Shown here one piece after another: positions 10,611 through 23,326 of a DNA stretch of 64,000 nucleotides (positions are counted from its first letter, which is position 1; the number at the start of each line of letters is the position of its first letter). The notes beneath the pieces were generated by a model. That model was not told where the DNA came from. It did no database searches and was given only the letters and a program-made list of their open reading frames with translations. The stretch covers positions 558,001 to 622,000 of the forward strand of contig CAMGYJ010000006.1 of assembly GCA_946122785.1 (NCBI GenBank), read 5' to 3'. The position numbers and the translations under genes were made by a program. This DNA comes from Linum tenue. Its lineage: Eukaryota > Streptophyta > Magnoliopsida > Malpighiales > Linaceae.

Positions 10611-12730
10611 TATCCCGTTCTTCAGGAAAGCAGTTCCCCAGTTCTAGTTGGAGGGTTTATCAAGAGATCTACCAACTCACCAAAGACCATTCAATTTTGG
10701 CACCTAAAGATTCCAACTCCCTTCATCAGAAACCCACCAGCACCTATTCTCAGACAAGAGACATTTCTATGATAACGCAATTTACCCGCCAAGCAGCACA
10801 CAGATCTTGATAGAATTGCCGAAATCCATATCCCACCATAGCAAAGCTCAACACAAACTGGAACTTGACTCAAAACAAACCCGCCAAGTCCTCCATTTCT
10901 TTGTTTTGCCCTCAAATCAAAGCATAAGAATGCTCACCTTCCACGGCTAGGGTTTCTCCACGAAGAAAAAGTAGCTAACAGGGGGGGAATTCAAGCAAAG
11001 GGGGTGTAGAATCAGGAGCAGAGAGAATCCCTCGAAGCACAAAAGATTCCACCGTGCATTTTGCTGAAACCGAGATGGAAAAAGGGGGAATGTAAAGGGA
11101 GGCACAGGGGGGAAACTATGGCGATTCAGTGGTACCAGTAAAGCTGCTGACACATTCTCAGTATTCACTATCCTCGGCCCTGAAGTAGTCTGCAAAGCTC
11201 GTTCCTTTTTTTCCTGCGTTCCTCCTCTGTTTTTCCCCCGAGAAAGTTTTGAAGGGAGGGAAAATGTTGGTGGCCGGAAAAGATTGGAGCTTGATCTATG
11301 GGGGGATTGAGGGTTTTAAATCTTTGAAGCTTTCTGCAATGGAGAGAGAGAGAGGAACAGGGTGAGTGAAATGCAGAGAGGACTGAAGTAGAGAGAGAGT
11401 AAGTAGTAGAAACTTGGTGGGTTTTGTTTTACCGGAGTAGCCGGTGCTGGATTCCGGTGGTTTTACCGGCTATTACCGGTTAATGCCTTGTGCCTTCCTT
11501 CTTTCTTACTCCCCCTCCTTTCTGGCTTTTAAGCAGAGAAAAAGAGGAGATTTATTTTTCTACAATCTACAACGATAATTCTAGATAAACTTAAATCATT
11601 CAATATAATTATAATTTTGATTTATGTAATTACATGTCTAATTATGTCTACCATCTTGATCAGTGTTTTCTTCTTTTTGTATGACACAAAGAAAACAAAA
11701 AAAGCATATTCCTAATCCTAACATACAAAATGTGTTTGGTTGTTAGGTGTGGAAAATGCAACCTTATTATTATAATTATTATGAGATCAATGGGGAGGCA
11801 TTAACTTAGCATAATCACCCCCTCATTTGCTTCTTTGTTGTTTTTGAAACACTCATTTGGCTGGGACAAAATGATCGAATTTTTTATATAAGTATTCTAG
11901 TCAAGTTTATCGTTTGATAAATTTTTTCCTTTGTGCAATCGTATAGTTCGATTGGAACGATTGCCGACCTCCATTTTGTTATGTTTGCTCAGCTTCAACC
12001 CTAGCCAAAGCTTCATCATCTTCCATTTGCTAGTACATGGATCATTCATGGAGAAGAGAAGACCAGAATCCTTAAATAAAACTGTAGTGAAGAGATAACC
12101 CTCATTTTCTTTGCCTTCTTCTCCTAACTTGGAACTTGATAGAGGTCAACGTTCACCAAATTAGCAGTTACATATTCCTTCAAGCTTTACTTTGTCAACG
12201 GCTGTCCATAACAATGCATTTTACAATACCAAGCCGGCTACATTGGAATCAAAACCGGCCTTGTATGTCACTCTCATTCATAGCATAGGATTCTTCAGTT
12301 CCCAATTCTATACTCCCCTTGACCCCTAAAGAAAAGGACAATGCATATCTGTGCATTAGAAGAAGGAAATAAAACTCTCATTTCATAATCAGAACCTCTC
12401 AGCTCAGGCCAATGGTTCCTTTCATATTCAGTCAATTTCATAGACTTCCCAAACGATCAGTTACTTGGAACATTCTCTCAAGCAAGGGTCTCATCATTTA
12501 CAGCAACCTACTACAATCCATATTCTTATACTTTCTGTCAGCATTCAGGATAGGATAAGAACAGGAGAAAGGAACAGTTGGGAAGTGTGGAAACCCACTC
12601 CTGGTGGTTCTTCAAAAGCCAATATATCTCACCATGTAGTTAAGCTGGAGAAGACAAGTTCATGCAAATTCACCACAGTAAAAGAGTGTCAACGTTCGAA
12701 ACGCCAGCTAAATCGTTTAGCAGTTATGGC
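10611..12730. other. Glycosylase leader and intergenic DNA
   Basis: 10611 to about 11300 is probably the 5' leader and promoter of the glycosylase gene (minus strand), including a pyrimidine-rich stretch near 11335-11400 (GA repeats on the plus strand). 11530-12450 is AT-rich with no recognisable gene. 12450-12730 is the likely 3' untranslated region of the PSMD9-like gene. Confidence 0.4.
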
Positions 12731-14806
12731 TTACAACACCCGGAAGCTGCACCTGCAAAGAATGCAACGGAGAACAAGAATTCAGTAACATGGGGGATTA
12801 TTCAGGTAAGAACGAGGAAGGAAAGAATGCCAATCAATAGCTCATCAAGCATTCAGGAAGGCAATGCGGAATTTGGCGAAAGAATGGTGGACTTACCCCA
12901 ACAAGCCTCTGCCTTCCCATGGTCTTGGAGTCAAGGTCAAGTTGATAGGGGAGCCTTGCCTTAGTACGACCACCGACACTGCTTTATCCTGATTGGCCTG
13001 TGCCTCGGAAGCGAGCTTCTGCAGAAGATTCTCACCAGCTTGATACTGGACGTTGCCGAATTTAAAAATCTGATCTCCAAGCTGTAGACCGTCTTCAGCA
13101 GTTGGGGATGCATCAGCTATCTCATCAATCACTGCAAAGGGTATGCTGATGAAGGCATCCACATCCATGGCTGCTTGTGCAGCCGCATTGTCAGACGATG
13201 CGTTTAGACTGCTTGATGTCTCATTATTACCTTGAAATAAGGCAGAAGAGTCAGGAAGATAGATAGCAGATATATTCTGGCTCTTCCCTCAACCGAGCTA
13301 TAGTAAGTTAGAAACTATTCCAAATAGATTCATAGCATTCAAGTACATTCCCATCAAGAAGTAGACTTTGAAGTAGTATGAGCTACCTGAATCTTCAGGG
13401 CTATAAGATTTAGGAGAAAGCCGGGCTGAATGCAGAAGTTCTATGCTTTCCTCTATCATTTTAGTAATCACCTTGTGATCATTTCGCAGCTCTGCAATAG
13501 CACCCTCAAAAATCAAAATTTGCAGACAAGTCTCTCTTCAGCTTAGCTTTGACAACTTGATCAAAAGGTACACATCTAAGGCAATTCACTGCTGAATTGC
13601 ATCTTTCCAAGCAGGAAGGTATGAACTTTCCTATTTCTGAACTGAAATCTGGAAAGAATGATGATATGGGAAGCATGTTACACACCTGCCAGTCGATGCC
13701 GGTCTGCTCTAACACCTGCAACGTCTATATCAGTACGCGGAAAACCCTAAACACCACGGAAACAAAGAAAACAATCGATCAGCCACCCCAGTCGTGAATG
13801 CAAGTCCAACACATTCATTCGAAATTTCGGTTATTCACCGAACAGGAAATGATAAAAAGATCAATTGGAACCAGAAGACCCGCATATGTCATCAGATTCA
13901 CGAACTGCAGCAAACTCCACAAACCATCCTTCGAATCTAAACACAGAAGGAAATCACCACCACATATTTCACCTAGCATAACTTCAGAATCGTACAATGC
14001 AACTTCCACACAGCTTAATCTCGCTTCTCTTCTATCACATTCTAGGAAAAAACGAAGCTCAGTTAAGAGCTAGCAGCTTGACCTCCAACTCTACTGAAAC
14101 AACAGAAATTATCTCGATCCGTCCATCTGATCCCTAATCAAACTTCACCTGAATCAATCAAAGTTACGAACTTTCAGTTCGATGAAGTATTTTACCTCCG
14201 AGTCGACGAGGTTGCCGGAAAGTAGAGGTGGCAAATGGATTGGATTGGTGGATTGATGAATTGGATTGGTGGATCCATGGATCAAATGGATTGGATCTAA
14301 TGGGTTGGTAGATTCATGGATTGGATCAAGTGGATTGGTGGATTATCCATGAATCCAAATAACATCATCAACCAAGGACCAATATGTAAAATGTAAAAAG
14401 TTTAGGTACTAAAATGTCACAATGAAAAACTTTAGGTACCAAAACGTAATTTTCCAATGATATTTTTCGTATAACAAATTAAATTTTAGATACCAAAATG
14501 TAAAAAATAAAAATTATAGGTACTAAACCGTAATTTGCTAATGATCCATGGATCCAATCCATGAATCCACCAATCCAATTGGATTTGGATCAAATGGATT
14601 GGATTTAAATGGATTGGATTAGGTGGATATTTTTAATGGATTGATGGATTGGATTGGTGGATTGGATTGAAATTGCCACCTCTACCGGAAAGTCCAGGAC
14701 CGCCGGGCTGGGTGAGACGTTGGACGAGGACGTTCATCTCCGACTCGATTAAGCCCCTCTTCTCCATCAGCTTCACCGTTTCTGCTTTCACGTTCGCCCC
14801 CGCCAT
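12731..14806 (-). pseudogene. 26S proteasome assembly chaperone PSMD9/Nas2, exon 1 split by a hAT element
   Basis: PSMD9 (Nas2, p27) is a PDZ protein that helps assemble the proteasome base by holding an Rpt ATPase. Exons on the minus strand: 14196-14806 (interrupted), 13686-13746, 13387-13491, 12897-13230 and 12731-12752. Without the insert the frames join to 220 residues: an N-terminal helical Nas2 region (MAGANVKAETVKLMEKRG...), PGGPGLSGNLVDSEGFPRTDIDV, a linker, then a PDZ domain in exon 4 with FAVIDEIADASPAEDGL-type sequence and LKFGN-like FKFGNV, ending GCSFRVL. A 462-base element plus 8-base duplication lies within codon 41. Reading through it meets a stop at 14633-14635, leaving about 57 residues. 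Exons 2-5 have no other lesion, so the insertion is probably recent, or spliced around by an unseen route. Confidence 0.85.
14223..14684. mobile_element. Non-autonomous hAT element with 8-bp target duplication
   Basis: The ends are perfect inverted TAGAGGTGGCAA. The flanks are an exact 8-base duplication CCGGAAAG (14215-14222 and 14685-14692), the hallmark of hAT transposition. The interior is built of repeated TGGATTGG/GGATTGGTGGATT units near both ends with an AT-rich middle, and no transposase. It sits inside exon 1 of the PSMD9-like gene. Confidence 0.92.
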
Positions 14807-15136
14807 TGTCAGTCGTCAGAAATTCCTCAACTTTACCTGTCCGATCGCCTCCGTCGGAGAATTTCTCGGGTTTTACGGGTATATAGAACTCTTGTCTTGT
14901 AAAAGAAGACATAAATCACGGGAGAATTTTGGATAAATCGGTGAAATTTGGACCCAATCCGAACCAAACCAGCCATTGCTCAGCTGGTCGGACCATTTCT
15001 GACCCACTCGAGTCGTGCTGCCGCCGTCAGCTTTTATCTCTATCCCATAGGCCAGACCGCCAGAGTAGAGAGTTTGCTGATTACTGCGCGGTGGGGTTTC
15101 ACTATAAAATCCATAGGCTCCCCCGCAGCGGAAAAA
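14807..15136. promoter_or_regulatory. Short divergent promoter, PSMD9-like / LAP
   Basis: Only 330 bases separate the start codons of two divergent genes. On the plus strand TATAAAA lies at 15103-15109, just 28 bases before the first LAP start codon, which would leave almost no leader for that start; transcription may begin upstream without this box. Confidence 0.5.
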
Positions 15137-18100
15137 ATGGCCGGTAGTCTTCTACACTCCTTCGCCACTTCCTTCTCTTCTTGCTCGTCTTCGTCTTCTT
15201 CCCGTCTCCTTCTCTCCCATTCTCCCCCTTCCTTGTTCTTCACGAGATTCCGCGGGGCCGCCGCTTTTGCAGTCCCCGGGGTTCGATTCTCGCGTGTCCT
15301 CGCTTCTTCTTCTTCATCTTCTCGCTCGCCGTTGTGTTACCGGAGAGGACAGAGGAGTCACATGGCGCACTCGATTGCTCGGGCCACTCTGGGCCTCACT
15401 CAGCCCAACGCCGTCGACGTCCCAAAGGTCTGTACTTCCTCTCTTTCTATTATTCAATCGCCGGAAAATTATGAAAGATCGCTTCTTTCTTGTCGTTTTG
15501 GTCTCCCCTTCTTTTGGATCGATTTGTTCTGTTGTCTGCTGTATTTCCCCCTGGATTTAATCGATTGTGGAGAATTGGGTCTCGTCGGAATGTTGGTTTT
15601 CCTCTGCAGCTCTTGATTGTGTAGTGTGATTGAAAGCTCTGATCTTTTTGCTTGTTTGTTTACTCGGATTCTCAGTTTTAGGTGTTTGTTAGTGGATATG
15701 TGGTCTGGTTTATTTTATATCGAGTGAGTGTGAATTCTTTGGGGGCGTTTTGAGCTCAAGGTTTGAGATTACTAAAACAGCCTGCATGTGTTTGTTTTAA
15801 TTCCTCAAAGATCGCATTTGCTGCGAAAGAGATTGATGCGGTGGAATGGAAAGGAGATTTACTTGCGGTTGGTGTCACCGAGAAGGACATGGCTAAGGAC
15901 GAGAGCTCGAAGTTTGATAACTCACTTCTGAAGAAGCTCGATTCCCAGTTGGGTGGTCTCTTGAGTGAAGCATCTTCCGAGGAGGATTTCACCGGGAAAG
16001 CTGGTCAATCGATGGTGCTTAGGCTTCCTGGTATGAGCTCCAAAAGGATAGGCTTGATTGGTCTTGGACAATCTAGTTCGACCACATTTGCTTTCCGTGG
16101 CTTCGGTGAGGCTTTTGCTGCTGCTGCCAAGTCTACTCAGGCTAACAGTGCTGCTGTTACCCTTGCAACGACGAGCAGCATCTCAAACGACTCGAAACTC
16201 AGCACGGCTTCAGCAATAGCATCCGGTACTTGTTTCAAGGAATGACATTCATTTTCATGTTTTGTGTGCTTCGAGTTCGAGCTGACTTTTGTTTGGATTG
16301 GTCGGATTGGTGACAGGGACTTTGTTGGGATTGTATGAAGACACTAGGTACAAGTCAGAAGGAAAGAAACCGGTGCTTAAATCTGTTGATTTCGTTGGTC
16401 TTGGAAGTGGAGCAGAAATAGAGAAGAAATTAAAATATGCTGAAGATGTTTCCACTGCTGTGATTTTCGGGAAAGAGCTTGTGAATTCCCCAGCTAATGT
16501 TCTCACTCCTGGTTAGTGTTGATTAATTGTGTTGTCAAATTTCCTAATTGGTACTTGTGTCTTCAATACTTATGCATGCTAGCAAGGTGTATTTATATGG
16601 CATCCAGTTTAGTCACATTTGCTCAATGACTTTTTGTGTATTCAGTTGTACTGGCTGAGGAAGCCTCCAAGATTGCTTCCACATACAGTGACGTTTTCAC
16701 TGCTACTATCCTGGACGCTGAAAAGTGCGAAGAATTGAAAATGGGATCCTATCTTGGTGTTGCTGCAGCATCTGCAAACCCGCCTCGTTTCATTCATTTG
16801 TGTTACAAGCCCTCGAGTGGACCTGTTAAAACCAAGCTGGCATTAGTTGGAAAGGGATTGACTTTTGACAGGTGAGATAATTGTTCCTGATTGATCCCTT
16901 TTCTGAAAGCATGAGCCAATTAAGTGGTTGTCAGTTTTGGTCAAGTTGTTATGGCGATTCTTTTGTTTGGTGTCATTTGGTGAGTAACGGGTGACCTTCT
17001 TGTGATCAAGTGATTGCATTTTTCATAAATACATCACATGATGCGTTATAAAGTGTTCTTTCCAGTTTTCGATTATTCAGCCATGTCTGAAAAAGCAGTG
17101 TTCTATGTCTGTAGTGGTGGCTACAACATCAAGACAGGAGCAGGCTGTTCCATTGAGCTCATGAAATTTGACATGGGTGGTTCAGCAGCAGTTCTTGGTG
17201 CAGCAAAAGCCATAGGTCAAGTTAAACCTCCTGGAGTCGAGGTAGAAACATTCACATGTTCTTGTCATTTGGCCTTACTTGCTCGTACTGTTAGTACTCA
17301 CCGAATCGTTGGTTCTTGTAGGTTCACTTCATTGTTGCAGCTTGTGAGAACATGATCAGTGGGACTGGTATGAGGCCTGGGGATGTAGTCACAGCATCAA
17401 ATGGAAAAACAATTGAGGTACATACATTCTCATTTTCCTCTCTGCCATGGAACCGCTATCTTGGTTTGTCGAGTCCACAGCTGGCAACCTTGCTGATTCA
17501 GTTTGTTCAATACATATGATAGGTGAATAACACCGATGCTGAGGGCAGGCTTACGCTTGCTGACGCTTTGGTTTATGCATGCAATCAGGGTGTTGATAAG
17601 GTACATCTCAAAAATTAATGTTAGCTCGTGTTGAGATGCAATGCTTACTAGGTGGCATTGATCAAGATGTCTGTTTCTGTTTCTGATTCGTGAATGTTGC
17701 CAAAATGATTGACTCCGGATTCTTTTATATGGTATTTAGATAATTGATCTGGCAACGTTAACTGGAGCCTGTGTAGTTGCTCTTGGACCCTCAATCGCAG
17801 GTATAACACGATCTCACCCAACCCTGATTCCAGTAGGACTCAACATTGTTATTGTCAGAACGCGTTTGAAGTCATACAGATGAAAGTTATATTCATCGTC
17901 ATGAATACTTGATATTGTTTACAGGTGTCTTTACACCAAGCGATGACCTGGCCAAGGAAGTATCAACCGCAGCAGAGGCGAGCGGGGAGAAATTTTGGAG
18001 GATGCCATTAGAAGAGAGCTACTGGGAAAGTATGAAGTCAGGAGTAGCGGACATGGTCAATACCGGTGGTCGCCAGGGAGGATCCATCACTGCTGCTCTT

Positions 18101-18354
18101 TTCCTGAAACAGGTAACTGATTTTCTCTCCATCCTTTGTAGTTACAGATAAGCAAGTCACCCTTAGCTAGTAGACACCTTCTTAAGCTGGGTTTCTACTT
18201 GGTCTTGGTTTATCTCCCTCAGTTCGTCGACGAGAAAGTCCAATGGATGCACATCGACATGGCTGGACCTGTTTGGAACGACAAGAAGCGTGCTGCTACA
18301 GGATTTGGAATTGGAACTCTGGTGGAGTGGGTCCTGCTCAACTCTTCTTCATAG
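15137..18354 (+). CDS. Leucine aminopeptidase, M17 family, chloroplast type
   Basis: Hexameric two-metal exopeptidase releasing N-terminal Leu and other residues; plant forms also act as chaperones and in Cys-Gly turnover. Ten exons: 15137-15427, 15811-16225, 16317-16511, 16646-16871, 17115-17241, 17322-17417, 17523-17600, 17740-17800, 17925-18112 and 18223-18354, total 602 residues. The first 70 or so residues are Ser/Arg-rich with almost no acidic residues, like a plastid transit peptide. The catalytic core is complete: Lys370 and Asp375 in [11 protein letters not shown], catalytic Lys382, Asp395 in KFDMGG, and Asp455/Glu457/Arg459 in the family signature NTDAEGRL. A second in-frame Met at 15362 ([11 protein letters not shown]) could start a form without the transit peptide. 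The length fits plant LAPs. Confidence 0.94.
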
Positions 18355-19698
18355 GCTCACACAAGCAGCAGCAGCACAAGGAGCAATGCTTTTTAATGGT
18401 TTCGGGATCCATCAGTTTCAGGAATAATAGAAAATCAAAAGGGTGTTTGGAATAGAAAGGAAAAAAGGGATCTTTATGTGAGGAATTTTGGTATATCTTC
18501 TTTTGGCAATTTGGGGACGAGCAGAGTTAGGGACTCTGTTATTGCTTCTGCCTGGAGTTCTATTACGGCCATTATTGCTTTTTCTCGCTTTGCATGCTTA
18601 AAACTGGGAAATAGATTTCCTTTCAGACATTACCTTTGGTACTACATGATTCAGGAAAGTCCTTTCTGAACAAGATTGGTTCCTAACCGAGTGATCATCG
18701 TTCCCTAACCGAATCCTCTATAACTAACCTCATTGCACATATCAAAACCCAGAAGTTGATTCATACAAACTTCTGTTACTGTAAAATATCAAGGAAAGAA
18801 CACGAAGATTTTACCATGGATTCTACAAATCCACTCCCTAGTCCCAAGCAGCTCGACGTACTTCCCCAGAATGTCGACCTCCAATTCACCTTCTCCCCCA
18901 ATGATCTTCATCGGAACCACCACTTCTTGCTGCTGAAGTTGCAGCACCTTTGCTTTAGTGCCATGGATGAATGACAGCATTTTGGTCCTGAGCGACAGAT
19001 GTGTTAGGGAATGACTTTTCCGGAATCAAGAACTTCGTACCCAAATCTTATGTCGATTTTACACATACGTCGAGTCGAATTTGTAATTATCATATTGTAT
19101 TTAAAACAAACTAATTGTTGAAATATCGTATCGATTTGACTACGGTAAACACACACGACTTAACCGATACAACCTACAATCGAACGGATACAATTCATAG
19201 TCCTGGGCGCCGATCTCCAGAGGTCCTTGTTGTGCCCCACGATCTGAAATCGTGCATCCAAGTCTTGCAACGGCACGTGAATCAAGGCCATAAGGCCCAT
19301 AACGCCTTGGCTCGCAAATGAACAGTCAAACCAACCCCTGTCCTTCAAAGTTCAAAAAAAGAAATTATATAAAAAATGAAAAAGAAAGAAACTTGCTTAC
19401 AGTTCAGAGCTCGCTTTACGACATTCGGAATCGGAGGATAGCTCCAAAAATAATAACAGAGGAAAAGAAAGGAAGGCATAAGCGATCTCCCAACACTCCA
19501 CCCCACTGTGGCCAGCTCCCCAATCAGAACCCCGAAACAGCTCAGAAGAGAAGACTAGGAAGGAAAAAACGAATGGAAAAGGTCGAGACTTTAACCGAAG
19601 TTAGCGGCTTTATGTCGCTCTTCTTTCCCTGATTTTGATCAGTTGGTGGGTGAAGCTTGAAGAAGTTGAAGGAGAGGGTTTACGAAGAAGAAGGAAGT
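18355..19698. other. Intergenic region between LAP and the EEP-fold gene
   Basis: It starts with the LAP 3' untranslated region and ends with the leader of the next gene. Two minus-strand open frames (18789-18980 and 19160-19348) have fairly ordinary composition but no domain I recognise and no convincing splice link. No transposon ends are seen. Confidence 0.35.
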
Positions 19699-21824
19699 AT
19701 GAGTGTCTGTGTAACTGTAATGACCTTCAATCTGCATGAAGATCGGGCGGCAGAGGATGGTAGCAGTAGCCCCAATTCATGGGAGAAGAGGAGGGATTTG
19801 TGTTTGAGTGTCATTACTAGTTACTCCCCTTTCATCCTTTGTACTCAACAAGGTTCGATCTTGCTCCAAATTTGCTGATCTGGGTGTTCTTTCTTATCGA
19901 TTTTGTCTTTCTGGGTTGCTTCTACGATACTGAAAGTCTGTTGTTTTCCCCGCTTTTCCATGGTTGGTGGGGTTCAGGAGTGAAGTCACAGTTGGAGTAT
20001 CTGCAGCAAGGTTTGCCAGGTGGGTTGGTGACGACTCCCTAATCATGATTTGCTCATCGTCATTTGACCTCGTCAGCTTCTGTATTACCTGCGTGCTTTA
20101 TAGTAGTCTAGTTGAAGATAATTTTGATTTAGTTGTTAATCTTGTTGCCATTTGTAAATGAAAAACAATGCTCTATTTATAGACTGGTTGTTTTGTGTGT
20201 CTATGATATTACTGTTATAGATGGAATTGGGAACTCTAATCTTGATAACGAGTCACTTTGGATGTTGTTGAAGTTCCCCGGACTGCAGATATGTGAAGAA
20301 ATGCTGTAGTGAAAGACTGAGTGATTAGTCAATTGCATGCGAGGCCATAGAAGAGGTCGTGGCTAACCAGAAGCAATCTGCCATTTTTTATGGCTGTTAA
20401 ATTAGTTAATTGAAGTGTAGCAGCCAAGTGAATATCGGTTTATTGATAATTTTTTGCCCGGATCAACAGTTGGACATGATAGTGCGAGTTTAGAGTCAAT
20501 ATTTTCTACACAAGGAAGATAGTTTTGTGATAATTTGTGCTTTGTTTTGGTGCTATGAATGATGCATTTTGTTCGGAGTCGTTGGAAGTCCAAATTTGGC
20601 CTGTTGTCTCTTCTCAACCTGGATATTGAGCTCATTATTCAGGAATTATGCATTTTTTTATGGTCCATCAGGTTATGATCAATTTGGTGTGTCGAGAAAA
20701 GGATTCGAGGATAGTACTGATGAATACTGCACCATCTTCTACGACAAGGAGAAGGTACTTATTTATGCAAATCATCGGCTCCCTTTGTTGTTAACCTCTT
20801 TGGTCTAGTGAACTGTTTTATCATTTGCATTCTTTTTCTTGTATCTGGTTGAATGAAGGTAGAACTACTAGAAGGAGGAACGTTTTGGTTATCGGAGTCT
20901 CCATCTGTCCCGGGAAGCATATCATGGGGTGCTTCAGTACCGTGCATTGCAACTTGGGCGATATCCTTCCAAACTCCTCCAGTTTTCTTTATATGGCTTG
21001 TCTGGTTTACCTCTTTGCTTGCTTTCCTTGACGTGGAGTCCACACATTCCAACTGAAAGGAGCTGAGCCCCCAGGGTTCTCATTCCAGATAGTGAACACA
21101 AACATGGATGAGTCGAGCCCTCGTGCCAGAAGACGAAGTGCTTTGCTCACTTGGCAGCATATTGCTTCATTACCTCCCAGCCTTCCAGTTGTTTACTGTG
21201 GTGGGTTCAACACCAAGAAGGAATCAACTACAGGGCGTTTCCTTCTTGGTAGATCAAGGTATGTATTTGTTTGTTGCATTGGCCCGAATCCCTCTACTCA
21301 TTGCTTCTAAGCACGGGCCCATTCTAATCAATCCCAGAGAGCATGGATCCATGGGAGATATGAAAGACGCCTGGCCTAATGCTCGAGTGAGGAAGAATGT
21401 CTCTTTAATACGCACGTACCATGGATTCAAAGGTTCTGCTCATTTAGTAAAGCTGCTGCTCTTTCTTCAATGTCCCCATAACCTTATATGTGACATTACA
21501 TTTCACATTTTCTTTTCCCGGTTATCAGGCAACAAGCAAGGAGCTCTCGAGTTTGTGAAGTTAATCTTCCGAGCATTGTGCCTTTGCTGGGACAGGCAGA
21601 CACAGGACCTCCACATAGATTGGATCCTCTATAGGGGGAGGTCTCTGATCCCATCGTTATGTGAAGTAGTGAGCGACAATATTGATGGCTTCTACCCTTC
21701 CGCTCACTACCCTATTTTCGCCGAGTTCATGCTTCCTCGTTCTGTGAGACTCGTCGAACAACCACCAGCACCAGCTGCTGCAGCAGCAGCAGGTGCTGAG
21801 CAGGAAAACCAAGCTGCATCATGA
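19699..21824 (+). CDS. Endonuclease/exonuclease/phosphatase (DNase I-like) fold protein
   Basis: Seven exons: 19699-19852, 19978-20019, 20672-20754, 20859-20960, 21044-21258, 21338-21432 and 21529-21824, total 328 residues. The start MSVCVTVMTFNLHED, the LCTQQGVKSQLEYLQ block, GGTFWLSESPSVPGS, DWILYRGRS and HYPIFAEF follow the EEP fold in order. Plant relatives are often described as calcium-binding EEP proteins, but I see no EF-hand here. Two positions normally catalytic differ: GDFN is GGFN (Asp to Gly at about 181), and SDH is SAH (288-290). It may therefore bind rather than cut its ligand; the substrate is unknown. Intron 4 (20961-21043) has U12-type AT-AC borders. The C-terminus is Ala/Pro-rich. 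The start is chosen because the open frame upstream has no other Met. Confidence 0.85.
20961..21043 (+). other. U12-type AT-AC intron
   Basis: The 83-base intron begins ATATCCTT and ends CCAC. A branch-site match TTTCCTTGAC lies at 21023-21032, its adenosine 12 bases before the 3' border. These are the three hallmarks of minor-spliceosome AT-AC introns. Splicing here joins ...CIATWA to TFQLKG..., whereas no nearby GT-AG pair restores that frame. Confidence 0.9.
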
Positions 21825-23326
21825 ATGGAAATCCAGGGTCTTCGCTAGTTCCAAGTTTACTTTTCTGGTCGATTTCATACCGCGATTCATTGATTGTTGC
21901 AAGAATGTGTAGCTAGGTTGTTGTCTGGTCTTATAGCAGGATTGTCTGTTGTTCTAGGACCAAATTGGAAACTTTCCCAACATGTTCTACGTTGGGTTTT
22001 GGTTGTCTTAGAAGCTATGCTGGAAAGAGACTTTGGGTAGTTTTTTCATAATGAAGATTGTGAGATGGGAGATGTTTTCCTCTTTCTACAAGTCTGGTTT
22101 TGAATGGTAGTTGGGAAATTGACTCCTGACCCTCGGTTTGTCTTGAAAGAGACTTGGAGTGGTATGAATTTGACAACTTTAGGAGGAAATATGAAGATCC
22201 TAGTCATCATTGAATTGTTGAATTACTCCACTAAATAAGGGATCATTTCCGAGAAAATGTGTGAAATACTTATAATACATAGAAGAATGCTATATACATT
22301 TCACATAAATTTAAATAAATGTACATTAGAGCGTAATGCTTGTTGAGAGTACGACAGGAAAACGACTTCATTTGATTATATGAGCTTTTTTAAATCAATT
22401 TGTATCAAAGTTTCGATTAATTTTACATCTACCGATCATATTGCTTTCAATTTATTTTTCATGTTCAAGAATTTGGTTGATTGGATTCCCTTCTAGAAGA
22501 AGTGTAGAACATGGGGGTGGTTAGGATGGATTAATCAAAATCAGTAGAGCAAATTACTTCTCTTACCAAAATGCATTTTCACACTCCAACAAACAAATAC
22601 AAAATAAGTGACACCATGAAAGAAGAAGGAAAGTTTCAATATAGTTCCCCATACTTCCACATTCGATCACAAATCAATATTAGGTTTCATTTAGCTCATT
22701 CTTTTTATCGTAATTGTAGTTTTGAGGTCGCTTTTAAGAACGGAATGACCAACATAGAAAATTTTACACGAGAAATGATGAAGACTTGAAGTTGTGACGG
22801 GGGAAGAGAATTGATTATATAATTTCACAATTTGTAACAACTACAGCCTAAAACGATGAAAAGACACGCATGATTAGTATGCGGATGTTACAGTTGCAAT
22901 TCTCAACAGAACTCATTCTTTTATCATTATTTAAAAATTTTAAAATAAATCTTCATTATGTCGATATCATATCCAATCAATACGAGATAACTATTTTCTA
23001 TCCAGATATCTAGCATGAAGTTGGAATTGTCATTGCTGCTCGAGTTTTGAGTAATTAATCACAAGCCAAAAGGATGAGAATGAACCAGATAAAAAGTATT
23101 GGGGGCACTAAGTTGAAACAAATTAAATTATACAACTGTTTTTTTTTTTCCAAAGGAGGGAATAAATAATAAAATTTATTTCCTTAATTCTATTTACACA
23201 GTAGTGGCGCTTCCGTTTTCTCGTTATTCCCGTGCGCGCACTACTCTTCCTTCTTCCTTCCCTTCGCTCTCTCGATCCGCCATATCTGCTTCTCCCCACC
23301 GTCGTTCCAGATCCAGTTCGGCGGCC
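21825..23326. other. Intergenic region, EEP gene to TMN7-like gene
   Basis: 3' untranslated region, then about 1 kb of AT-rich DNA without recognisable genes or transposon ends, then the pyrimidine-rich leader of the TMN gene from about 23205. Confidence 0.4.

Noticed and set aside
14948..15136. Upstream extension of the LAP frame
   Set aside because: It would run through the promoter; Met at 15137 begins a normal transit peptide.
18789..19348. Two minus-strand open frames as a possible small gene
   Set aside because: Neither has a recognised domain, and I could not join them by a convincing intron in phase.
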